A stretch of DNA of 64,000 bases from Geitlerinema sp. BBD 1991-9. Lineage in GTDB: Bacteria > Cyanobacteriota > Cyanobacteriia > Cyanobacteriales > Geitlerinemataceae. The DNA lies in the NCBI GenBank assembly GCA_001657325.1, contig LWRO01000029.1:1-64000 (forward strand), written 5' to 3'. This document shows positions 1 through 8,877 of the stretch, piece by piece (the stretch's first letter is position 1; each line of letters opens with the position of its first letter). A program made the translations under genes and the position numbers. Under the pieces are notes generated by a model that saw only the letters and a list, made by a program, of their open reading frames with translations, ran no database searches and was not told the DNA's origin.

Positions 1-322
1 GCTTTCTTGTTTGCTCCCTCCGGTCGCCCGCCGCTTCACCACCCCCCAAGCCTTCGGCTATGGGCGGAGCACTGCGACGGATCTTGGTAGTGACCAAGAA
101 GTAGTGACACCCAATTCATTCTACAGAAAAAGCGACTGTGAAACTGCAATTATCGAAGGCAAATTCACAGATTTCAACGATCTGCAAAAAATCACTAAAA
201 TGCCATAAAACGAACAAACAACACTAAAAACACCGCAATCGTGATAAATTCTTAGAATTCAATTTCTCATCTTTTAGATAAACGATGTCAACCTTTGATT
301 CTAGACCTCCTTGTCCAAGCTG

Positions 323-1689
323 CAGGGTAAGAGCATCTCAATCAGGCTTGACAAAAGGCTTTGAGAATAGTGGTCATGTAATCGTTATTCATTGCGGCTC
401 GTTTTTGTTTTTGTCGCAAACTACGCTGGAGAGTGGTTTCTTGACGAAGAACATTCAAAGCCCAGTGCCGGAGTAAAGCTAAATTGTGAGGACTATGACC
501 GGAACGAATCCGACAGGAATCTTCATTAAAAGTTACATCTAAAATCCAATGAACTTGGTTCTTAATTTCCCAGTGTTGTCGAATAATTTTGCCGAAAAGG
601 GAAGCATTAGCTGAAAGAGAAGATAGATAGAATTGGACTTCCCGAGTCGTTTTGTTCCAGAGATGACGAATTCGTTCGACGACGACAATCGTTTGAAGTC
701 CACACCATTGTTCTTGATGATGAAGATGGGTAAATTTTGAGACGGAAATCGCCCAAACTCGACGTTTTTCAAGGCGATGAAGTCCTTTTTCAAGGCGTTG
801 CTCATCGCTAAATTCGCTCGAATCGTCAGGAGATTTTCTTAAAGATTTAAACTCTTCTTCAAGTTGAGTGTAAAGAGTAGGATGATTCTTTTTTAAAGCG
901 AGAACATAATCAGCTTTTTGGGCTTGAATTTGTCGAACAATTTCAACTTGAGTTCCGATGGCATCAATCGTGACGACAGCTTCTTGAAGGTCTAATAACT
1001 TTAATAAAGTGGGAATCGCTGGGATTTCATTGGACTTATTTTCGACCTTGACTTGTCCTAAAATCAATTGTTGCTTTCCCGCCCAAGCTGTCAGTAAACT
1101 TAAGGCTTTAATGCCCTTTTCTCGGTCATAAGAGCCTCGAAGACATTTCCCATCTATCGAGACCACTTCTCCCACCCAAGACCCCAGAATACCTTGAAGC
1201 CATCGGGCTAATATTCGCTCTAATTCAGTCGGGTCTATTCGTTCAAAAATCCGCCGAAACGTATCATCGGAAGGAATTCCATTGGGTAAGACTAAAAACT
1301 CTTTTAACCAGAGCGATTTGCTAAGTCCGTAACTTTCCATGTCTTCCCACCCTTCCGCACCGGCAATAACGGCTAAAATCGCTATCACTAAAATATCTTT
1401 TAATAAATGTTTTTGAGTTCGAGGTGAGCGAGGGTCTTTCACTTCTTCAACATAACTCAATAAATTGTCTTGAACTTCAGAGATAGAGGGAAGGGATTGA
1501 AGTCGAGTCCCGGTCTTTTTGTTCTTCGCTTCAAGCCTGGGGGCAAAACCTTTAGCCATAATCTTGAATTCAAAACACTCTCAATTTGGATGCATCTCGA
1601 TCTTAACCAAATTTACTCAACTCCGTCTCATGTATGTTTTAGTTTTTTTGTCAAGTCAATTGGCTACAAAATTAGATGAGCTTACCCTG
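323..1689 (-). mobile_element. ISAs1-family insertion sequence
   Basis: A complete-looking element of about 1,367 bp. The left end starts CAGGGTAAGAGCATCTCAAT at 323, and the right end read on the minus strand starts CAGGGTAAGCTCATCTAAT at 1689, an imperfect terminal inverted repeat of about 19 bp. It carries one transposase gene reading leftward whose stop codon lies in the left repeat. I see no target-site duplication in the flanks, so the present junctions may result from a later deletion or recombination. The right end abuts an IS5-type transposase fragment. Confidence 0.8.
342..1559 (-). CDS. ISAs1-family transposase
   Basis: A 405-residue DDE transposase, full length for ISAs1. An N-terminal helical domain (about residues 25-110) with the motif DPRSPRTQKHLLKDIL and GAEGWEDMESYG is typical of the family. 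The catalytic core shows the first Asp in VSIDGKCLRGSYD (about residue 135), the second Asp in VVTIDAIGTQ (about 200) and the Glu in the HWEIKNQVHWILDVTFNED block near the C-terminus. The frame is uninterrupted, so it may still be functional. It is the only cargo of the element. Confidence 0.92.
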   Translation of the reverse strand: MAKGFAPRLEAKNKKTGTRLQSLPSISEVQDNLLSYVEEVKDPRSPRTQKHLLKDILVIAILAVIAGAEGWEDMESYGLSKSLWLKEFLVLPNGIPSDDTFRRIFERIDPTELERILARWLQGILGSWVGEVVSIDGKCLRGSYDREKGIKALSLLTAWAGKQQLILGQVKVENKSNEIPAIPTLLKLLDLQEAVVTIDAIGTQVEIVRQIQAQKADYVLALKKNHPTLYTQLEEEFKSLRKSPDDSSEFSDEQRLEKGLHRLEKRRVWAISVSKFTHLHHQEQWCGLQTIVVVERIRHLWNKTTREVQFYLSSLSANASLFGKIIRQHWEIKNQVHWILDVTFNEDSCRIRSGHSPHNLALLRHWALNVLRQETTLQRSLRQKQKRAAMNNDYMTTILKAFCQA

Positions 1690-2040
1690 TTCATATCCTT
1701 GTTCATTTAGATAGTCATTAAATCGATTAAATAAATCTTCAATTAATCCTTGCTGGGTGAGTTTTTTTCGAAAAAGCTAAACGGTTGTTGCATCCGGAAT
1801 AGAATCTTCAAAACCCAGATGTAGGAATTTCATAAATGATAATCTATCGTTGACCTGAAATTCTAATTCTTTATCGCTGAGATTGAAGAGTTTTTGTAAC
1901 AAAATTAACTCAAACATTAAGATCGCATCAAAGGGTTTACGCCCAACATTGCTGAGGCGATGCTTGGGGGTGAATTTGTTCGAGAATTGGACGAAGTTCT
2001 GTCCAAGGTATGAATTTATTAATACGGCAAAAAAGTTAAA
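1690..2040 (-). pseudogene. IS5-family transposase, N-terminal fragment with a nonsense codon
   Basis: Read on the minus strand, the segment encodes an IS5-type N-terminal region: NVGRKPFDAILMFELILLQ, then FNLSDKELEFQVNDRLSFMK and FEDSIPDATTV. The next codon is TAG where the family has Trp (the WLFREKL motif). In the same frame LFRKKLTQQGLIEDLFNRFN and DYLNEQGYE follow. The fragment ends exactly at the right end of the ISAs1 element, and the catalytic half is absent on the far side of it. This is a dead stump. Confidence 0.75.
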
Positions 2041-2054
2041 AATCCCCGCCTTTA

Positions 2055-2116
2055 CAGTGAACAGCGAGCAGAGAGCAGTGTCCACTGCTCACTGTTGGCT
2101 GTTCACTGCTCACTGA
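2055..2116. repeat. Short CACTGCTCACTG-type degenerate repeat tract
   Basis: A tract of alternating GAACAGCGAGCAG / CACTGCTCACTG / GGCTGTTCACTG units forming local inverted repeats. Related tracts occur at 14203-14234 and more loosely at 18396-18433. It separates the IS5 stump from the tnpB stump and may mark a rearrangement junction. No coding potential is evident. Confidence 0.5.
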
Positions 2117-2117
2117 A

Positions 2118-2234
2118 AAAGCGGTGGGACACACCGTTACTGCCTGTGGAGCGAGTGTAAGACTTGAAGGACATTGTTCCCGAGAGCGACTGCGAAAAAC
2201 CCCAAGGGGAAGAAACTCCGAGCCTAAATCGTGA
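2118..2234 (+). pseudogene. tnpB (IS200/IS605-type) 3'-terminal remnant
   Basis: The last 38 codons of a cyanobacterial TnpB-like RNA-guided nuclease. The frame reads AVGHTVTACGASVRLEGHCS and then RERLRKTPRGRNSEPKS before TGA at 2232-2234, matching the basic Thr/Arg-rich tail that follows the zinc ribbon in many cyanobacterial TnpB proteins. Everything upstream (RuvC core, zinc ribbon) is missing; the remnant starts directly after a short-repeat tract. It is followed by the right-end hairpin of the element. Confidence 0.6.
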
Positions 2235-2275
2235 GGTTTGGGAATCACCGTCCTTCCAGGGCGGTGAGGATGTCA
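2235..2275 (+). other. IS200/IS605-like right end / omega-RNA scaffold 3' end
   Basis: Directly after the tnpB stop is an imperfect hairpin of the form CACCGTCC...GGGCGGTG followed by AGGATGTCAA, the usual right-end structure of cyanobacterial IS605/IS607-type tnpB elements. In intact elements this region is the 3' end of the omega RNA, and the bases just beyond (from about 2276) would act as guide. Whether an RNA is still made here is unknown, since its usual 5' portion inside tnpB is truncated. Confidence 0.5.
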
Positions 2276-2442
2276 AATAAGGCTTCTAGCGATTTTGTCG
2301 TCTGCTGTCGTGCGATCGACTACCTGCAAAGTCCAGTTAAAATACCTCCTTTCTGCGAAAACCGTTTCGATGAGCCGTGTAACTTAACAGATAAATATGG
2401 CTTTGAAGCCATACAAGACTATGAATTTTGAGAGTTGTTAAG

Positions 2443-4896
2443 ATGACGAATTTACAAACAGATCGAGATCGAGCAGAAGGTTGGTTCAACGGTCTAAAGA
2501 ATTCCGAGGCTCAATTTCTGAATAGCTGCTACAACGCACCGCAATCTATGGCAGATTGGGTGCGGATCTACAATAAAGCCTTAGCAGCGATTACCTTTCT
2601 ATCTGAAGGCAACGCTTTGGCAACTTCGGATCGAGTCGATCCCGAGTTTAACCCGGTTCGGTCGGTGTTAGAAACCGGAGGGATATTGTGGGAAAGTGAA
2701 GAACGGTTTCACGCCCTCTTCGATCGAGCGGCTGCGTCCGTATCCTTACTCGAGCTAGACGGTCGCTTTGTCCGGGTCAATCAAAAATTATGTAATTTCT
2801 TGGGCTATAGCCGCTCCGAACTATTGGAGTTAGGTATAGCAGATATCACCCACCCTACCGACCTCGATCGGGTTCGAGACAACCTCGAGCGGTTGTTAGA
2901 AAGAACGGAGAACCCAATCTACACTCTCGAACAGCGGCTGATCTGTAAAGATGGCTCGATCGTCTGGGCACACTTCACGATTTCGATCGTGAAAGCGTCA
3001 GACGGATTTTCTAAATATCTCTTGGGGGTGTTGCTCGATATCAGCGATCGAAAGCACGTCTTTGAAGAAGGAGACAGCGTTAGAGCCAACCCGCGTCAAA
3101 ATGAAGGATACTTTCACACCCTTGTTCGCACGCTGGGCAGCGTCGTTATCGTCCTCTCCAGCGACAAGCAGGTTGTTGAGTGGAACGAGGAAGCCGAACG
3201 CTTGTGCGGTTGGCCTCGAGAGACCTTACTCGGCGAAGACTACTTGACTTTATGCGTCCCTCCCGCTTGGCAAAGCAACGTCACCGCCCAGTTCGATCTC
3301 GTGTTAGCTGGGAAATCGATGCGCGAGTTCGAGCATCCCGTTCTCAACTGGAATGGAAACCAGCGAGAGGTTTCGTGGAATTTCAACCGCTTGTACGACG
3401 CCCAATCTCAACGTTGGGAAATCGTGATGTGCGGTCGGGACGTGACTGAACGACAGCAAGCACAAAAAGCGTTGCCGGTAAGCGCCGAACCATTCCGTCA
3501 GATTTTCGAGCAGGTCGCCATCGGTTTGGCTTACGCGGACAGCCACGGTCGAATCGTGACTGCCAACCCCAAATTCGCCGATATTTGCGGTTGTTGCCCA
3601 GAAGACTTGAACGCGACCTCTGTCGCACGACTCGTTCACCCGGAAGATCGATCGGAGTGGTCGGAGGGGATAGGTCGGCTCCTCAGCCACGAACTGGCAA
3701 CATTTGCGCGAGAAATTCGTTACGTGCGTCGGGATGGTAAGGCGATTTGGGTGAAGTTTACGGCATCTGTCCTACGAGATGCTCAAGGCCAACCGGAAAA
3801 CCTGTTGTACGCCATCGAAGACCTCAGCGATCGAAAACAGGTAGAGGTCGCACCTAAAAGCGCCAACCCCCGACTCGTTGCCATCGTATCCGAACTCAAA
3901 CGTCGCCATCAGGAACTGGTCAGACTCGGACAAATGAGCGAGTTTTTACAAGTTTGTTCTTCTCTTCAGGAAGCCTACGAAACCTTGGGCGATCTCATGC
4001 TTCCCTTATTTCCCGGTTGTTCGGGAGGGCTGTTTCTCGTGTGTCCCGAGCGTGAGGAGTTGAAAGCGGTTTCGACGTGGGGCAAAGCCTCTGAGACGAC
4101 GAACGCCTTTACCTCGGATGATTGTTGGGCGTTACGCTTGGGACACTTGCATTGGAGCCAGGAAGCGTTGCCGGGTTTGCACTGTCACCACATTGGCGAT
4201 GACGTTCCTCCCGCTGAATGTTTATGCGTTCCAATTGTCGCCCAAGGGGAAACGTTGGGGGTGCTGCACGTTCGATCTGACGAAGCGGGCAGTTTGACCC
4301 AAGCCAAGCGACAGTTTTCCCAGACGGTGGCCGAACAACTCGCCCTCGCCCTATCAAACTTGCAATTGCGTGAAATCCTCAAGCATCAAAGTATCCGCGA
4401 TCCCCTGACCGGACTGTACAACCGCCGCTATCTAGAAGAAACGCTCGATCGAGAATTTCGCCGCGCTGCTCGCGAGGGGTATCCCATTAGCATTGTCATG
4501 CTCGATATCGATCGATTCAAAACGCTCAACGATACGTTCGGTCACGAAGCGGGTGATGCCGTGTTGGAAAGCCTCAGCAAATTTTTACTCGATTGCGTGC
4601 GCGGGTCGGATATTGCCTGTCGCTATGGAGGCGAGGAAATCACCCTCGTTCTTCCCGGTGCTTCCCTCGATGTCGCCTACGAGCGGGCTGAAACGTTGCG
4701 CCGGGGGATTTGCAATTTAAAAATTTGCAAAAGTGGGCGTTCTTTGGGGATTGTAACGGCGTCGTTCGGTGTAGCAGGGTTTCCCGACTGTGGAAAAACG
4801 TGGGACGTTCTCTTACGCGCGGCAGATACTGCCCTCTATCGTGCTAAAACCGCTGGACGCAATCGGGTTGTCATGGCAAAAACGGTGGTGAGTTAG
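2443..4896 (+). CDS. Diguanylate cyclase with three PAS domains and a GAF domain
   Basis: A multi-sensor cytoplasmic signalling enzyme predicted to make cyclic di-GMP from two GTP. Domain order: PAS about 86-205, PAS 222-340, PAS 345-470 (each ends in a DISDRK / DVTERQ / DLSDRK-type motif), GAF about 500-645, GGDEF about 650-815. The active-site motif is RYGGEEI, an acceptable GG(D/E)EF variant with Ile in the last place. Five residues upstream sits RGSD, a good RxxD inhibitory I-site, so product feedback is expected. No membrane segment is seen. I prefer ATG at 2443; a TTG five codons upstream is the alternative. There is no adjacent partner gene. Confidence 0.9.
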   Translation: MTNLQTDRDRAEGWFNGLKNSEAQFLNSCYNAPQSMADWVRIYNKALAAITFLSEGNALATSDRVDPEFNPVRSVLETGGILWESEERFHALFDRAAASVSLLELDGRFVRVNQKLCNFLGYSRSELLELGIADITHPTDLDRVRDNLERLLERTENPIYTLEQRLICKDGSIVWAHFTISIVKASDGFSKYLLGVLLDISDRKHVFEEGDSVRANPRQNEGYFHTLVRTLGSVVIVLSSDKQVVEWNEEAERLCGWPRETLLGEDYLTLCVPPAWQSNVTAQFDLVLAGKSMREFEHPVLNWNGNQREVSWNFNRLYDAQSQRWEIVMCGRDVTERQQAQKALPVSAEPFRQIFEQVAIGLAYADSHGRIVTANPKFADICGCCPEDLNATSVARLVHPEDRSEWSEGIGRLLSHELATFAREIRYVRRDGKAIWVKFTASVLRDAQGQPENLLYAIEDLSDRKQVEVAPKSANPRLVAIVSELKRRHQELVRLGQMSEFLQVCSSLQEAYETLGDLMLPLFPGCSGGLFLVCPEREELKAVSTWGKASETTNAFTSDDCWALRLGHLHWSQEALPGLHCHHIGDDVPPAECLCVPIVAQGETLGVLHVRSDEAGSLTQAKRQFSQTVAEQLALALSNLQLREILKHQSIRDPLTGLYNRRYLEETLDREFRRAAREGYPISIVMLDIDRFKTLNDTFGHEAGDAVLESLSKFLLDCVRGSDIACRYGGEEITLVLPGASLDVAYERAETLRRGICNLKICKSGRSLGIVTASFGVAGFPDCGKTWDVLLRAADTALYRAKTAGRNRVVMAKTVVS

Positions 4897-4942
4897 GGCA
4901 TTTTCTCCATCGACGCATCATTGGAATTCAGCAAGACCCCCT

Positions 4943-5050
4943 CGCAAATTACGAATCCACACACAACAATCCCCTCGATCGATCCCAACAACCGAGGGGA
5001 CAACTGAATCTACGTGCTTTCCCCAGCCTCCAACATCCCCAGCAGGGAGT
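4943..5050 (-). repeat. Dispersed repeat copy R1 (inverted orientation)
   Basis: Read on the minus strand this segment begins TCCCTGCTGGGGATGTTGGA and continues through an intrinsic-terminator-like hairpin (CCCCTCG...CGAGGGG). It matches the repeats at 5551-5655 and 8420-8524 over about 100 bp. It is the only copy in this orientation and, with the copy at 5551, brackets the DUF5996 remnant as an inverted pair. Confidence 0.7.
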
Positions 5051-5101
5051 TATCGTTACAGTGCAGCACTACCTTTTCCAGATTAGGGGATTCTCGTCGA
5101 T

Positions 5102-5491
5102 CGATCCCTAGCGTTCTTCTCCGAAAAGCTGGGGTTCGGTGACGGCGATGCCCAACGCCACCTCGTCCCCAACCTCCCCGATGAGGTAGCGAAAGAAGCC
5201 TACTGTCAGGAGGTCAGCAGCGCTGGCTTTTGGCCGGGGGCTGGACTGGGCTATCCGGCATTTTACTCCTACGCCTACCCCACTCCCGAGGGCTTCAAAG
5301 ATGCCCCCGTCCAGCCTGAATCTGCGTTTTTCCATGAAGGGCTGGGTGAGTTTATCCTGCCTTACGATGCTGTACGCGAAGCGGACAATCCTGACCGGGC
5401 TCTTTTGAGTTTTCTCGAAAGTACCTACGAAGCCGCTGCCAATTTAGCCAGTTGGGACAAGGAGGCTCTGAAACAAACTTGGTTCAAGTGA
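5102..5491 (+). pseudogene. DUF5996 family protein, C-terminal fragment
   Basis: An open frame without a start codon ends at TGA 5489-5491. It encodes the conserved C-terminal part of DUF5996: SSAGFWPGAGLGYPAFYSYA, PTPEGFKDAPVQPESAFF, GEFILPYDAVREADNPDRAL and TYEAAANLASWDKEAL. The N-terminal two thirds of the family (starting with a WRDTCATLHLW-type motif) are absent; the sequence before 5102 is the R1 repeat. The function of DUF5996 is not established. The fragment lies between inverted repeats, so it may have been moved or truncated by repeat recombination. Confidence 0.75.
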
Positions 5492-5511
5492 CACCACACA
5501 TACAAGTTTGC

Positions 5512-5547
5512 AATCGTTGGTTCGATCGACCCGTTTGTCGTGACTGA
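5512..5547 (+). pseudogene. Haemagglutinin-family exoprotein, 3' stump
   Basis: Twelve codons read NRWFDRPVCRD then TGA, nearly identical to the last codons (NRWLERPVCRD) of the exoprotein gene ending at 8416. The similarity continues past the stop into repeat R2. This is therefore the tail of a former paralogue; nothing else of that gene is visible upstream because the DUF5996 fragment abuts it. Confidence 0.6.
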
Positions 5548-5550
5548 ATG

Positions 5551-5655
5551 CCCTGCTAGGGATGTTGGAGGCTGGAAAGAGCGCTTAGGTTGAATTATCC
5601 CCTCGGTTAGATCGATCGAGGGGATTTTTGTGGTTGGACTCGTAATTTTCGAGGT
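5551..5655 (+). repeat. Dispersed repeat copy R2
   Basis: Begins CCCTGCTAGGGATGTTGGAG and runs about 105 bp, nearly identical to the copy at 8420-8524 and in inverted orientation to the copy at 4943-5050. It includes a terminator-like hairpin at 5598-5629. It follows an exoprotein gene tail, as copy R3 does. Confidence 0.75.
5598..5629 (+). terminator. Intrinsic terminator inside repeat R2
   Basis: Stem TCCCTCG-type arms (TCCCCTCG at 5598-5605 and CGAGGGGA at 5617-5624) followed by five Ts. The same structure recurs in R3. Confidence 0.6.
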
Positions 5656-5910
5656 CGATCCGTTTCTCGACTCTGATGTTTACGTCAGTTCACAAAATCC
5701 TTTGTGTTTATTGCAAATTTTCAAGTTTCTATATACGTTCGATCGTGTGTTTTATGCGTGTAAATACGTATGTTTTTTTCATTTTTTAACTCTCAACTCA
5801 AGTGTCTTATCGGCTATCGACATCTCCAATAGCCCATGTCATATTGGACAAAAGAGTTCTTTTTTTTGAGTATATAAATTTTAACAAAAACCCAGAAAAA
5901 AATACTAATC

Positions 5911-8416
5911 ATGACCCTTAAAAATTGGCCAAGCATATCGTATCGATTTCTAGCTGTCGCAGTTGCTTCGAGTACTCAGCTATTATTGTTCGGGTTTCTA
6001 TCTTCAAAACCCGCATTTTCACAAATCCTCCCAGACAATACTCTTGCCGTTCCTTCTCAGGTGACCATTGATGGAAACGTTCACACCATTGAAGGCGGAA
6101 CGGAAGCGGGAAGCAACCTCTTCCACTCGTTCCAAGACTTTTCCGTCCCCACCGGCAGCGAAGCCTTTTTCAACAACGACCGTTGAAAACATCCTCACCC
6201 GTGTGACGGGGGGCAACATCTCCAATATCGACGGATTGATACGAGCCAACGGAACGGCGAACCTGTTTCTGCTCAATCCCAACGGTATCGTCTTCAGAGA
6301 AAACGCCCGTCTGGACGTTGGTGGCTCGTTTTTCGCCACGACCGCCAACAGTCTCGTCTTTGAAAACGGTTTAGAATTCAGCGCGACCTCTGCCAACGCG
6401 CAACCGTTGCTCAGTGTGAGTGTTCCCCTCGGCTTGCAATTCAATCAAAATCCCGGAGCAATTCGGGTGCAAGGGACGGGTCACAATTTCTCGTTTGCGG
6501 TTCCCGGTTTGGCTCTCACACCCATTATCAGAGGAAATGGCGACTCGGGTCTGCGGGTCAGTCCGGGCCAGACCCTCGCCCTGGTGGGGGGGGAAGTCAC
6601 CTTAGAGGGAGGCACGCTGAGGGCCGAGCAAGGACGGATCGAGCTCGGGAGCGTGGCTGAAGGTCGAGTGGGCCTGTCCCCAACAGGCTTAGGATGGATG
6701 TTGGACTATGAAGGCGTCCCTAGCTTTCAAGATCTGAGGCTCTCCCAACGGGCGGCAGCCGATGTCAGTGGCGAGGGCGGCGGTGCGATCCAGATGGTGG
6801 GTCGGCAAGTCACCCTGGGGGAGGGTTCGGTCGTTTTGATTCAAAACATCGGACTACAACCCTCTGGGAGTATTCGCATTAATGCCTCGGAGTCGATGGA
6901 GGTGCTCGGCCTCCGTCCAGATGCCACCTTTCAGAGCTCTGTGTACTCTCAAACTCTCGGAACTGGGCGTGGCGGAGACATTGCCATTTCTACTCGACAG
7001 TTAGTTGTTCGGGATGGGGCCGAGATCGCCGCTCGAACTCTTAGTCCGGGCCAGGGGGGCAATATAGATCTGAAGGTCTCAGAATCCGTGGAAGTGCTCG
7101 GGGTTTCGCCCATCGATCCCAGGTTTATCTCTACCATCTCGTCAAATGCGTTGGGTCTAGGAGATGGCGGAAATACCACGGTGTCAACCGCTCGGCTCTC
7201 AGTCAGGGATGGGGGTCTCATATCCTCTGCCACTTTCGGTCTGGGTACTGGAGGAAAGCTTACGGTGAATGCGACTGAATTTATAGAAGTGATTGGAGGA
7301 GACCTCAGGACTTTTCCCAGTAGTCTGACTGGTCAAACTGTCACGGTCGGAGATGGAGGCGACCTAACGATCGACACGCCCCGATTAGTGTTGCAGGAGG
7401 GAGGTCAGGTAACCACTTCCGCCTTTGGCAGTGGACAGGCGGGAAGCATCACGATTAATGCCACCTCCTCCATCGAAGCGAGTGGCTCTTTGTTACCGGG
7501 CTTCCCCGCTGGAGTGACTTCCAATGCCCAGCCGGCCCCTGAAATCCTACAACAAAACTTGGGACTGTCTGGCGTAGTGAGTGGAACCTCTGGAGATGTG
7601 ACGATAAACACGCCCGTGTTGAGCCTCACAGATGGAGCGCAAGTGACTGTGGCGAATCCGGGGACGGGAAATGCGGGTTCTGTGCAAGTCAATGCGGGCT
7701 CGATTTTCCTCAACGATGAAGGGGGCATCACGGCCGCCACTGCCTCGGGGGAAGGAGGCAACGTCATCCTCCGCGCAGACGACTCCTTACAACTGCGCCG
7801 CGCCAGTCAAATTACGGCCGAAGCTGGGGGAACTGGCAACGGTGGTAATTTGACGCTCTCGGCGGACACGATCGCGCTGTTAGAAGGCAGCACCATCAGT
7901 GCCAACGCCTTTGAAGGTCGCGGAGGCAACATCCAAATCGCCACGCAAGGTCTGTTTCTCTCCCCAGATAGCAATATTACTGCCAGTTCCCAACTCGGCG
8001 TAGACGGTATCGTCACCGTTACCGACCCCGAAGTCGATACCAGTTCGGCATTGGTTTCGCTAAGCGACAATCCCATCGACCCGACGACTCAGATCGTTTC
8101 AACTTGTGCGATCGCTGAGGAGAACACGTTTATCGTCACGGGGAACGGGGGTTTGCCAGCCGATCCCACAGGTATCTTGAGGGGTGAAGACGTTTGGGTA
8201 GACACGCGACTTTCCGAGGATCTCGAGGTGGCACCGATCGAAGCCAGCACCAGCGAGGCAGAAGACAGCTCGGAAGAAGATAGCTCGATCGAGCCTCAGC
8301 CTCTCGTCGAAGCCACAGGTTGGCAGCGTCACGAGAACGGAACGGTGGAGTTAGTCGTCACCCCCCAAGGACAACTGGGGAATCGTTGGCTCGAGCGACC
8401 CGTTTGTCGTGACTGA
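5911..8416 (+). pseudogene. Two-partner-secretion exoprotein (haemagglutinin N-terminal domain), frameshifted
   Basis: A predicted secreted beta-helix adhesin. The first frame (5911-6186) gives a signal peptide (hydrophobic AVAVASSTQLLLFGFLSS, cleavage near AFS-QILPD) and the start of the TPS domain (HTIEGGTEAGSNLFHSFQDF). It hits TGA at 6184-6186. The rest continues in the next frame: VENILTRVTGGNISNIDGLI and NLFLLNPNGIVFRENARLDV, then long Gly/Ser/Thr-rich beta-helix repeats and a C-terminal module LVEATGWQRHENGTVELVV ... RPVCRD. A deletion of about 2 or 5 nt, or a 1-nt insertion, near 6178-6184 explains the break. The corrected length would be about 834 residues. Sequencing error or phase variation is possible. 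No TpsB transporter gene is in the window. Confidence 0.8.
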
Positions 8417-8419
8417 ATG

Positions 8420-8524
8420 CCCTGCTAGGGATGTTGGAGGCTGGAAAGAGCGCTTAGGTTGAATTGTCCCCTCGGTTGGATCGATCGAGGGGATTTTTGT
8501 GGTTGGCCTCGTAAATTGCGAGGT
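8420..8524 (+). repeat. Dispersed repeat copy R3
   Basis: Begins CCCTGCTAGGGATGTTGGAG directly after the exoprotein stop and matches R2 over about 105 bp. The identity with R2 extends upstream into the last codons of the coding sequence, pointing to duplication of a whole gene-plus-tail unit. Confidence 0.75.
8467..8498 (+). terminator. Intrinsic terminator inside repeat R3
   Basis: Arms TCCCCTCG (8467-8474) and CGAGGGGA (8486-8493) with a T5 run. It is positioned to end transcription of the exoprotein gene. Confidence 0.65.
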
Positions 8525-8877
8525 TGCATGTTTTTGCATCGGTCAAAAAAGTTTGTAGAGATAGGAGAGTCGATCTCCAGTCTGTTAAGAAACGCACCAA
8601 CTCACGCGATCGCAGCACTGTTTCGGTATAGAGGCGGTTAGTTTAAAAGTAGAGATCGGTTTCTGTTGCACTCCCAGTTGGCAGGGAACGAAGCTGACTT
8701 TTCCCGCTAAGTCCTGCAACTCCCTAATAGCAAGGGGTCTGGGGGGAATCGTGAAGGTCAATAAGCTAATGCTATTGACAACTGTTAACGAGCTTACAGG
8801 GCTTACAGTCTATGAAAATCGAGCGGGATTTCTTTCTCCAAAAGATAACGGGAAAAGTCAGGAACGAAGGAGTCGAG
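8525..8877. other. Gene-free stretch before the methyltransferase
   Basis: About 350 bp with no recognisable gene, RNA or repeat. Short open frames here overlap the methyltransferase in other frames and look spurious. Confidence 0.4.

Noticed and set aside
1-240. Possible gene end at the left edge
   Set aside because: The 65-codon frame is composed of Pro/Arg-rich low-quality sequence; I cannot support a gene, though a truncated one beyond the edge is possible.
2055-2116. CRISPR-like array
   Set aside because: Units are 10-13 bp, degenerate and without regular spacers. No cas genes in the window.
6068-6186. Programmed frameshift in the exoprotein gene
   Set aside because: No slippery heptamer or stimulatory hairpin at the junction; a small deletion fits better, so I list it as a pseudogene.
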